Part shown: in pieces, positions 24,587-36,000 of the stretch | How positions within the stretch are numbered: position 1 is the first letter of the stretch | How the letters are laid out: each line of letters starts with the position of its first letter | Assembly: GCA_935421135.1 (NCBI GenBank) | Contig: OW285193.1 | Location: 17,966,099-18,030,098, forward strand | Length of the DNA: 64,000 bases | Source of the DNA: Bugulina stolonifera | Taxonomy: Eukaryota > Bryozoa > Gymnolaemata > Cheilostomatida > Bugulidae | Reading direction: 5' to 3' | The notes under the pieces: generated by a model | Databases searched by the model: none | What the model was told of the DNA's origin: nothing | What the model saw: only the letters and a program-made list of their open reading frames with translations | Position numbers and translations under genes: made by a program

Positions 24587-27500
24587 TTATTCCGCAGAAA
24601 ACTTGTAGGTCGTGGTGTGGTGATACTCCTCCCCTGGCCTCAGAACACAGCTTGGGAAATGAGGCTACAAAAGTTATAGATATGAGGTAGTAGTTTGGCC
24701 ATATCTACTAGTCTGTACACTTTCATACATATTCATAGTTTCAGTTCTTCGAATTTAAATTATGAACTAAAACGAATTTTAGTTTTTGAACTCATGATGG
24801 TGATTACTAATTCTACTATACACATATTGAACACATATTGTACACATATTGTACACATATTGTACACATACATTGCAATTTATTGTATACACACTGTATA
24901 CATACTGTACATATACTGCACATACACTGTACAGATATTGCACACACATTGTACACATATGCTTGTAACTTGACCAGCAAGTACACGGCTAGAACACTGG
25001 TAATAAATCATTTACCTTATTAGGAGAGTCAGGGTAGTGTTGGGTCTCTAGACAGAATCCTGAGTACGGGCCATATGTGTGGCCACCCTTACCCTGCCCA
25101 TTCAAATAATAGCCTGTGTAGAACTGCACACCTGGCTGTGTTGTGAACACCTCCATAACACGCCCACCTGCAGAGGCCCTGTAAGGAGAAATAAAACTGG
25201 TGGCTACATATAAACCACAAATCACGTATTATTTTAGAATGGGTTACGCAGGAATTGTAAGCGTGTGAAAGGTAAGAAACAACGTGATTGTAAAAATAAA
25301 CTTGACTATCAGAGACTGCTAGACCAGATGACAGCAGATATAGTTTCTCTTAGAATAATGAATAGTTCAATCAGGAAAGAGTAACTTATTTTGAAGTTGT
25401 CTGCTCTTACATAAACAGGAAAAGAGAGAACAACTCCTGTAAAATATCTGAGCAGTTGGCAACTACAGAGGTTAATTATATCAACATGTCAGCTAACTAG
25501 GTACACATGACCTTGCTGAAATAATAAGCTGAATGATTGTCTAGATAAACAGTGTCTGAGTGTCAAGCCTGTGATGTAAGGGGCTGACCTACATTACAAC
25601 ATAAACACACTGACAGCTGCTGTCATACCTGGAACTGAACTAGACTGATGGAATTCCAATTAGACATTCCTAAACAGTAGAACAAACGCAATAATTTTGA
25701 TATTTTACCTGCAGCTTTATAAAATGACCCTTACCACTATGTACCACCACAACTACATGCCTAGCAATAACTGTGATGTACCACCACAACTACATGCCTA
25801 GCAATAACTGTGATGTACCACCACAACTACATGCCTAGCAATAACTGTGATGTACCACCACAACTACATGCCTAGCAATAACTGTGATGTACCACCACAA
25901 CTACATGCCTAGCAATAACTGTGATGTACCACCACAACTACATGCCTAGCAATAACTGTGATGTACCACCACAACTACATGCCTAGCAATAACTGTGATG
26001 TACCACCACAACTACATGCCTAGTAATAACTGTGATGTACCGCCACAACTACTTACCTAGCAACAAATTTCATCTTGCCACTCTCACCAGGAACAACAAA
26101 GTTATGATCATATCCCTGTAACATGTAACATGTAACATGTAATATAGTATCTAGACATACCTACATAGTCCTGTAATATGTAACATAGTCACTAGATGTA
26201 CCTACATACAAACAACTACTATTTGAAGCACATTAGAGTAGATGAAGCCTACAGGCAAGAATGTACTTGGGTACATCTCTGTAGATTTTAACCACGGAAT
26301 GGGAAAATTAGTTTGCCATCGATGAGAAAGAGTGTTACACACACTATTGGTAACGTGGGCCCCATCGTACCTGTACATATATTAATAATATAGCTACCTG
26401 GTTGTCTATGGAGGCCAGCAGGTCTTCGCTCAATGTTTTAGTGGTGCGTAGATCAAAGTTTGTATTTTCAACAGATGCGACTTCTCCCGTGGGTATACTG
26501 ACACTATCTTTAGGAGTATATTCACTGCTGGATAGCTGTATGTCGTGGGAATATATGTTCCCTGTTGCCTGAAAACATCACAGTGAAGATGCTGTAAATT
26601 ACGAATATACATACACAAGCATACATATGTATATAGATCTACATGTGAATAGTGTAACCGACAATCAGTTATAAAGTCCCGTGCCCTGTATATTATGAAA
26701 TTGGGTATCTATATAATGAAATAGAGCCTTTGTATTTGTTATATTGCTCTTTCAATCCAGACTATAACGGTGACAAGTAGATAGCCATTGAAGGCTAGAG
26801 GTAGCAGTAGTACAGTGTGATCATAATTTCTGGTGGAACATGAATCTGGGTCCTCGCATATAACCTAAACCATTACTAAATAACTGTTTACACTCACCTC
26901 ACCTTGTAGATTGAAGTAGGCATGGTTAGTCAGGTTAAGAATAGTAGGTTTATCAGTACTAGCTACGTAGTCTATCACTAACTCCCCACTCTCTGTCACC
27001 TCGTAAGTGACCTTCACCTTTAATTCACCTGGATAGCCTTCTTCCCCATCAACACTGGTGTATGTAAGAACTAACTTCCCATCAGCTATGCAGTGAGTCC
27101 AGTTTTTCTACAAATTAATCCAACTCTAACAAGAGGAAAGTGACAGAAAGATCGCGCTAAGAGGAATTTGGAATCAGAGTCTGTTTCTAAGTACAGCATC
27201 TGTATCTTATTAGATGATGCGAAAATACACATAGTATAGGTAGCCTATAGATACCTTATCAAAACCTTGTAATCCACCATGTAAATGATTAGGTCCATTA
27301 TTAACTGCTAGCTGATAATCCACACCATCTAGAGTGAACTGCCCATTGGCAATACGATTGCCAAATCGTCCAATCAAAGCGCCAAAGAAAAATTTTCCAT
27401 ATTCTAAAGAAAATTTAGATCAATAAGTACTAGGTACTGCAAGACTCCTAAGGTAGAAACACACGAGTGCATTTTCAGGCAAATTTGATGCTAATATTTT

Positions 27501-28845
27501 ATCTAGCAGAAGTATTCAGGTGATTTGTCTGCCAGTGATTGGCTAGAATGTTGATCAAAACTCTTGCTCAAAAATGCTCCCATAAGTTTCCACTTTCATG
27601 TAGCCAATAAACACATTGTTTTATGGAGTGGTTAAGATGTAGTAGGCCTACTGGGTTAGACGCAGACATAGATGGTATGAAAACAGAAATGGTACGCAGA
27701 CAGAGATGGTACGCAGACATAGCTATATTTATGGCGGCTACCTTGTGGAGTTTCGTATCCTAAAGTTACATCTTCTACTTCACCTCCACTGTTAGGTACC
27801 AGGATGCTCTGTATAATGCCACCCAAAGAATATATTCTCACTTCAATGCCACCTCCACACAGCTTATACCTGCAATCAGTACAATGCTTCGATGCATTAT
27901 TAAAGGGGTTATGACATGTGGTTTGTCTATGTTCAAAGCAGCATCTCTTACTTAGGTTTATTGCATTTGTGCTACTATAAGCAGAGTTGTGTTCTCTTGC
28001 CCATGCTTGACTCACTAGCACTAGTGGATGCTGATTCAAACGCAACTTTGTTATGAAGACGCAACTGCGTGCTTTATGTCATATAGAGAAAATTGTTGAA
28101 TTCAAGCTGTTTGCATAGAAAGAGTACAGTAGTGAACAAATGATTCTACAGGATTTACTAATATAGCAGTAGGATAACTTGTGCAAGTTTTTGAATTTTT
28201 CTGGGCTCTACTTTTGCTGGCAATAATTAGCTGCCTTTATTGGTAGGTCTGGTGTTTCATCTGGCCACACTGTATACAGCGGCTATCGTTGCGTTATTCT
28301 ACATGCCTATACATTGCGTTGTGGTCTAGTTGTTCTAAATATAGCCCGGAAGCCGCAAGCATAGGATAACTAACAGTACTAGAATAGTAAATATCTAGGC
28401 ACTCAATATATTGTGCCACTAGATAGCTGAGTGCGTCTTAATGCTACCTGAAAAAAGTTGGCATAACCCCTTTAAATTATGTACACCTGTGACCCAATGA
28501 ATAAGCAAAACTGACTGCACAGATGCATACATTCCTACATGATCAAAGCAATGGGGGAATTTGACCGTGTAAATTTAACCATTTGCTACAATTATTATCA
28601 ATATTAGCACTACACCCTGAATAGACAGGTAAACTACAATAATATAATAATTAACTAATAATTATTATTATTTAAACTTTATAATTATAAAACATAACAT
28701 ACATATGAAAATTATTTGCCCTTTGTTTTCTACTCAACTCTAGCTATAGTATTTTTTTAATACACGGTAAAATGACAAAAATTTAAAAACCGTACTCTGA
28801 TGTCTTGTCCTCCCAGACTTTAACTAAGGATACAGATGCAGCCAT
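24587..28845 (-). CDS. GALM: galactose mutarotase (aldose 1-epimerase), paralogue A
   Basis: A cytosolic enzyme interconverting alpha and beta anomers of aldoses such as galactose, feeding the Leloir pathway. Eight exons on the minus strand (28796-28845, 27742-27869, 27255-27403, 26898-27107, 26398-26568, 26057-26115, 25016-25178, 24587-24664) join in phase to 335 aa, close to the usual 340. Family signatures are [24 protein letters not shown] (first catalytic-site His), LTNHAYFNL (acid His), GYDHNF (Asp), and [12 protein letters not shown] with the catalytic Glu, then [11 protein letters not shown] near the C-terminus. All active-site residues I can check are present. Intron 1 carries a piggyBac-like MITE, and the donor of exon 6 opens a 37-bp minisatellite. 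Paralogue B lies immediately upstream in the same orientation. Confidence 0.94.
24825..24960. repeat. CACATATTGTA-type tandem repeat
   Basis: Degenerate copies of a unit of about 11 bp (TACACATATTG and variants) lie in the last intron of GALM-A, just 3' (gene sense) of its eighth-from-start exon. Open frames across it are artefacts. Confidence 0.8.
25741..26070. repeat. 37-bp minisatellite starting at the GALM-A exon 6 donor
   Basis: Eight nearly perfect 37-bp units plus one diverged copy that is the exon end itself. In gene sense the exon terminates TTGCTAG and the donor reads GTAAGTAG. In the array copies the same position reads TTGCTAG then GCATGTAG, so the donor is not retained. The array runs directly into intron 6. 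Confidence 0.92.
27904..28471. mobile_element. MITE copy 1, piggyBac-like (TTAA sites)
   Basis: A 568-bp non-coding element in GALM-A intron 1. It begins AGGGGTTATGACA and ends with the inverted form TGGCATAACCCCT. It is flanked on both sides by TTAA (27900-27903 and 28472-28475), the target site of piggyBac-superfamily transposons. A second copy, about 95% similar by eye, lies at 56324-56898. There is no transposase, so it would be mobilised in trans. Confidence 0.85.
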
Positions 28846-30047
28846 AGCTGTTGGTTGGTGGAACAACTGCAAAAGGTCTAGCACTCTAGCTCATAGCTAA
28901 CATTACATTTTCCTGAGCTCTCCCACCATAGACTCAGTTTCGGTTAATGTGGAGGAAGAGCTTTTCAGCGGACACCCGTAATTATCAGGGTTACCTAGCT
29001 ACCTTATAAAGGCACACTATTTGCCACTTTGACTATTTGCTACCAAAAGGCCAATCACGAATGACCAATAAATTTTACTAAAAGTATTCTACAATGTAGA
29101 TTTAAATTCGCAGTTTTCTCCTCTTTTGGCTGATCCAAAGCTGTTTAGGGTTTCCAGTACATTATTGTACCACAGTCCACATTACTTAGCACATTGATAG
29201 CATCTATAAAGTGACTTGTGATGGTCTCTTATAAAGACTCTTCTCCACCTATTGATCAGTTGCAATTTTTATTGTAGTTTATTTAGAACAATGAGCTATC
29301 TCATCCCATGCTCTCACTGTAGTAGATAAACCAGCAAAGATATTCTGCATAGGGTGTGGTGGGGCAACTCTTGGCAAACTGTGTCATATTATTGATACTA
29401 TATTGTAGCCCACAGTAATTATTCACCTGTGTCATACTCATAGCATCTACATGCACTATGAACCAGACATTTAGAACAATAGAACCCGATTTATTTATAT
29501 TCACGTATAAGTAATTGGCTAATACCAAAATATTTTGGTAGCAACATTTTGACCAACCATACAATAGTGCTCAGGTCTGCAGCCTATTGATTTGCATGTA
29601 AAAAGAAATTGTTTAGCTTTAGTATACCTGGTACCTATACCTGGTAACTAGGCAGAATATTGTTCATAAGCTACTATAAAACACATCCTAGTGACTGTTA
29701 TATTCACGGACTTCACATTTGCACTTTAGTAACTAATGCAAACTAATATTGGTAGTTAGCCAAATATAATTTATTTAATATCTATTCAACTGGAAACATC
29801 TTGTGCTACGTTACTTACATTCTCAAGATCTCTTATATGCATATAATATCCGGTAAGAATGAAAATGATCACATGACAATAATATCGCTATTTGCTAATA
29901 GTGGATACTTTGTGCATGTGAAAGCATAATGTCATCAGCGTAAATATAATATGACTGTGAAATGTACCCAAATATAGCTATAGTCAGCATACTGATGGGT
30001 ATAAATAATTCCATTATACATGTACATGTTCCATTCCAGTCATGAAG
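28846..30047. other. intergenic DNA between the two mutarotase genes
   Basis: 1.2 kb between the GALM-A start and the GALM-B stop, holding the promoter of A and the 3' end of B. I see no exon or clear repeat. Confidence 0.45.
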
Positions 30048-33000
30048 CTATTCCTTGAGGAACTGAAACCATGTGGTATGATTGTACTCCTCCCCTGGTC
30101 TTAACACAGCTTGTGGAAACTGAGGCTATACAGAAAATAAAAAAACAACTTGAACAACCATAACTTCCCAAGGACAATCCATGCAGTGTTTAGTTAGAAC
30201 CAAGGTTATTTAGTAGCATAACTCAGGAGCGTCCTGCTCATTCTGAAACTGAGTCTGCACTGCCATATTGGTTCAGAGGGACATTCCAAGTAGTAGGTTT
30301 TCTATTGGATATATTTTGACAGAATATCAAATTTGCATTGCTATCAAACAACAGGATTATGCTACTATTGCCCTATTACTGAATAATTACATGATAAAGT
30401 CAAGAAGGCTTACAGCTCATTACATGTACTGTATGTATGTAAGATAGAATGTATGATAGAGTACCTTGTTAGGTGAGTCGGGGTAGGCATTACAGAACAT
30501 ACAAAGAGCTGAACATCGGCCATAGGTAGCCCCATCTTTTCCGTCAGGTACAGAAAGTGCATAGGCCGTGTAGAAATGCATTGCTGGGTGTGTGGTGTAG
30601 GTATCCAGAATACGGCCACCTCCACTGAGTCTAAAAGCAAACAGAAGAAAGATCTTCAAACAAATAATTAATTACTCATCAGTCATCTAAATCCATGTAG
30701 TGACCATGACAGGTACCATGTAGTAACCATAACAGGTACCATGCAGTGACCATAACAGGTACCATGCAGTGACCATAACAGGTACCATGCAGTGACCATA
30801 ACAGGTACCATGTAGTGACCATGACAGGTACCATGTAGTGACCATGACAGGTACCGTGTAGTGACCATGACAGGTACCATGCAGTGACCATAACATGTAC
30901 CGTGTAGTAACCATGACAGGTACTGTGTTACCATGTAGTGACCGCCGTAGTGATCATGACAGGTACCATGTAGTAACCATAACAGGTACCATGCAGTGAC
31001 CATAACAGGTACCATGTAGTGACCATGACATGTACCATGTAGTGTCCATGACAGGTACCATGTAGTGACCATGACAGGTACCGTGTAGTAACCATGACAG
31101 GTACTGTGTTACCATGTAGTGACCGCCGTAGTGATCATGACAGGTACCATGTAGTAACCATAACAGGTACCATGCAGTGACCATAACAGGTACCATGTAG
31201 TGACCATGACATGTACCATGTAGTGTCCATGACAGGTACCATGTAGTGACCATGACAGGTACCGTGTAGTGACCATGACAGGTACCGTGTAGTGACCATG
31301 ACAGGTACCGTGTAGTGACCATGACAAGTACCGTGTAGTGACCAAGACAGGTACCATGTAGTGACCATGTCAGGTACCATGTCGTGACCATGACAGGTAC
31401 CATGTAGTGACCATGACAGGTACCGTGTCTCCTTCACCACAGTCATGTGACCAACTGTGTATAAGTAAACATACCTTCCCACAAAATTCTTAGCACCACT
31501 TTCTCCATTGATAACAACATTTACATCAAATCCCTGAAAATTAAATAGCAACATAACTTTACTATATTTGTACAACTCAATATAATGATAATAATTATCA
31601 TTGTATTGAGTTGTACATGTATAGTAAAGTTTTGATAATAGCAATAATTGCTATTATCAAAACTTGAACCCCGGCTAATATTTTCAGCTCAATACAATAT
31701 TCAACAGAATACTAGTGCGCAACAATACTTTGTTACAGAAATGAATCATTTGGTTGGAGCCCGTCAGCCTCAAAATCAAATACATGTAGATAGGAGCTAA
31801 TAGTTAGTAGTTGCTAACGAACTCTTCACATCAGTAGGGAGTTATCTTCTCCCACAGACACAGGCTATAGATTGGGATGGAATTGACTGACGAAATGTAA
31901 AATCTTATCCCTCTCAAAACACAGGAAATCGCTTATTGGTTACGATAGAATATTGTTAACATTGCACGAACTGCTTCGGTAGAGTTTGTTAATTTACACA
32001 ACATTAGCATTTAATACAGAGCCAAAATGTAACCATGGTAACTGTTTATACAGAGCCATAATGTAACCACTATAACTGTTTATACAGAGCCATAATGCAA
32101 CCACTATAACTGTTTATACAGAACATTAATTTTGACAGATTAAACACAATCGAGTATGCCTTTTATAGTTGTGAGCAGTTGTAACAGACATGTAGTTGAG
32201 CAGAATGCCATCACCGTTACACTGTTAGCAGTGGATATCTATTATGAATAACAAGTGGTTTGACAGCAGACCTTTTGACAGTTACTCACATCTGAATCCC
32301 CATATTTAGGGTTATTAAGAAGTTCATCAGTCAGGAGCCGCCCCTCTCTAAAATCATAGTCTGTGTTCTCTACTGGGCTAACATCCCCATAAGGTATGCG
32401 TGTATCGTCCAATGGTGTGTACTCTGAGCAGGCTAATTGTACAGTGTGGTTCAGCAGGCTACCTTTATCCTGGAACACAGTCTAACTCTAAATGCATTAG
32501 TCGACTGTCATTGCTACGATAGACAATCATATAAATAGAACCACAGTGTCAGAATCACAGCTGGTCACCTAAGGCAATCTAAGGCAATCCATGCAGATAT
32601 TGAGAGAGATATTAGTGTACATAGACGATATCAGTGTTAATTCATACTTAGCTGCCGTAACCAAATAGTACTAGACTTACATGACCCTCCAGGTTGAAGA
32701 ATGCATGGTTAGATAAGCTGACTATAGTTGGTTGGTCTGTCGTGGCAGAGTAGTTGATAACGATGGTTGAGTCATCCGTCACTTCATATGTGACCTTGGC
32801 CTTTAAAGTGCCTGTAGAAACACAGCAAGAATAGCATCAAGTCATTAATGGTACCGACAAAGACACCTACGCACTGGTCAACATGACTCGAGTAGCTGTG
32901 GGCAGCTCTATGTCCTACTGTGGGCTACACTATGTCTACTAGTGGGACTAAGGCTACAGTACGTGTGTGCCCACCAATAGGCACTGAGGCTATAGATGAG

Positions 33001-36000
33001 GACCTACCAGGATAGTTCTCTTCTCCATCCACGCTGGTGTAGCTCAGTATTAACTTGGTGTCCGATATCTCATAGCCCCATTGTTTCTGTAATAAGTGGC
33101 AAGGGGAGGGGTCACATATACAACAAACATTGATACACTCGTATATAAATGGCAGGAGTTTTCTACTGAGAACATAAAAATTATCACTTGGCCTGTTAGG
33201 TACACTGCACAGACATCTATCAGCTGAATAAAAGGGTTTTCTTTAAATGTGAATACGAATGTAAGACTTTTAAAGGAATTATTCTTGGACTTTGACTAAC
33301 GTGTACATATGTTGCATAATTATAGAGGCCATGAAAGTAAGCTGGTGGAAAGTAGAGACTGTGGTCAGCAACCGTAATAACAACTACAATCTACATGTTT
33401 GACTCAAAACAAACCCTGTCAAAGCCTACAAGACCTCCATGAACATGGTTACACATGTGGTTTGTATTCAGTTGGTACTCTTTACCATCGATACTAAACT
33501 TTCCATTGGCCACTCGGTTCGAATACCGTCCAATCAGACCACCCACATACTGTGCTCCATACTCTAAGGGAGAAAGTCGTTTGATACAGAATACACTTAC
33601 AGACTAAGATATGCAGTCACTACGGTATAAACCAGAAATAATTTCTAAACCTATACCAGGAGAAAGAACACAAAAAAAAAGTGGTGGCATCTTTCCACTT
33701 GAATTATAGTAGTCATACTGTAGACTATAGATGTTATTTAGACATACCTTGTGGAGTATCATAGCCTAGCACCACATCTGCAAGTATACCATCCTTATCG
33801 GGTGCTTTATCACTTTGAATAATACCACCCAACGAGTAAACAGTTACCTCAATATCACCACCACGCAGTTTGAACCTGCAAAAAGACTGGAACAATAACA
33901 AACGGTAAATGAATTCAAAAGGTCTCCATTGATGAACTTGACTACAAAGATTTCCTGCAGCGTATATGCATTGCATGTCCGAGCTTCCATTACTGTGTAC
34001 ACATCCGCATTGATTCAGCTATAAGCTACTTTGCAATTGGTACTGGATCTCTATTGATGAAATTTACACACACAAAAATAGAATAGGAGCAGGAAGTCCA
34101 TAGGAAATGACTTTTTATATGAATGAACAATACTGTTGTTAGATTCACAGCCGATAATGCTTATATAATCTAATAAACTAATTAATACACTATTATTATA
34201 AAGACCTATGTTATAATGTTGTATACACTATAAATTTAGTGAGGAGTTGGTTTTGTGTTTGCTATTTATTCTATGTTCCTACATGCTATACATGAATGTT
34301 TGACTGTCAGACTAAAACTAAAACAGGATGTGTGTGTACAATACCACCAGCAAAACAAGGCTATTAAAATAATATCAGTAGTGTTGTACAAAGCTATTAA
34401 TACGATATTAGTAAATAATGTTCTACATTATAACATCTCCTTTCTCAAGATAAAAATAATTACTCAACTTAGCTCTAGCATGCATTGCACAACTTGCCAA
34501 CTAAAATAATAAAGCTGTATGAGTGAGCTAATCATAATGTTTATACACTAGAACTATGCATGATATAAGTGACCAAAAATGATTGCTTGTTGACAACACT
34601 GGTGGTGAACAAAATCTAGCTGCCATATCTGACAGGTGGCTTGGAGACCCTGCCGGATCTTGTTATAGTGTGTGGACCAGAGTGGGGTTGGGTTTGTACA
34701 CTAGGGGTATTATTGGTGCTGTTACTAACAACTTGTGAGCTAGCGGGTTGGGATCTTCGGCTAGTCTCTAAATTACTGGGAGGGCTAACAGGTATAGCTG
34801 ACTGGGATGGCTGTACACTAACTTTCTCACTAGAACTGGTATTGACTGGTTTACGTAGCCTAAGGTATTTCTGATTTCTTCTAAACACCCTGCCATCATT
34901 CAACTGTATATAGAAACTTCTAGGAGTTTGAGCTAGCTCAACAATCTCGCCCTCAATCCAATTCCTATGACTTAGCTTCAACCAAACTTTTAAACCAACA
35001 TAAAACTGCACTGCTGGCTTGCCTGTACTACTGTTAAAGGTAGTTCTCGCCTGGCGCTTCATAAAAATGTCCTCAATCTCATTCAAGTTAAGGTGCTTGT
35101 GTTTCAGTTGTGCTGGTGCACAATGTAAGCCACCTCTTAGATTTCTAGCTTGCAAGAGAACTGCTGGTGATGGTAAATTGTCACCAATAGGAGTAGAACG
35201 AAGGGTGAATAACACATCAAACAGAGACTGGTTGGACTCAAAAGCTTTCTGCAAACTGTTCTTTATAGTTTGGTTCATCCTCTCGGCTAATCCATTCGAC
35301 TGTGAATAATATGGACTGGTGGTGACATGCTTAATTTCATTATCCTCCATAAAGCATTTGAATTCGTAGGATGTGAAACATGTCGCATTGTCAGAGATGA
35401 GAATCTCTGGCTTCCCAAAGTCTAGGAATTGTCTTCTCAACAAAGAAATCATTTCGCTTGATCTGCCTGTCTTGAGCTCATTGCAACAGGGCCATTTAGA
35501 ATATCTATCAACTGTCACCAGATATTGAACACCATTCAACTCAAAAACGTCCATGCTGACAGACTGCATGGGATATTCAGGGATCTCAAAATATTCAAGA
35601 TTAGTGGATGCATTGGCCCTCATGTTCTCTTGGCATATTCCACAACCATCGACTAAGTCCTTGATCTGGCTATGGTAACCTGGCCAGTAGACTGCACATT
35701 TGGCTCTTTCAATACACTTACTGGTGCCTAGGTGACCAGCATGTATCAGGTTTGCCACTTCTTTCTGCATTGAAACAGGAATTACAATTTGATTACCTCT
35801 CAATTTCAAACCATCATAAACAGTAAGGTCATGTCTCACTGTCCAATAGGGTTTCAAAATATCTAGACAAAATTTCTTCTGCATAGGCCAACCGTCCTCA
35901 ATGTGAGAGATCAATATCTGCATAGTAGGGTCAGATTTTACAGCTGTTTGCAATCTACCCTTAAAGGTTGGACCTGTCAAAATTCCCTGTGTGACTGCTT

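Noticed and set aside
27656..28045. 129-residue minus frame overlapping GALM-A exon 2
   Set aside because: A fusion of the true exon (27742-27869) with intronic MITE sequence. The acceptor at 27870 separates them.
30683..31644. Several long minus-strand open frames rich in MVTTWYLSWSLHGTC-like repeats
   Set aside because: They are translations of a 23-bp minisatellite in all three frames within a GALM-B intron, not a protein gene.
34255..34509. Plus-strand small frame repeated at 38737-38934
   Set aside because: It lies within the two LTRs, which explains the duplication. There is no coding signature.
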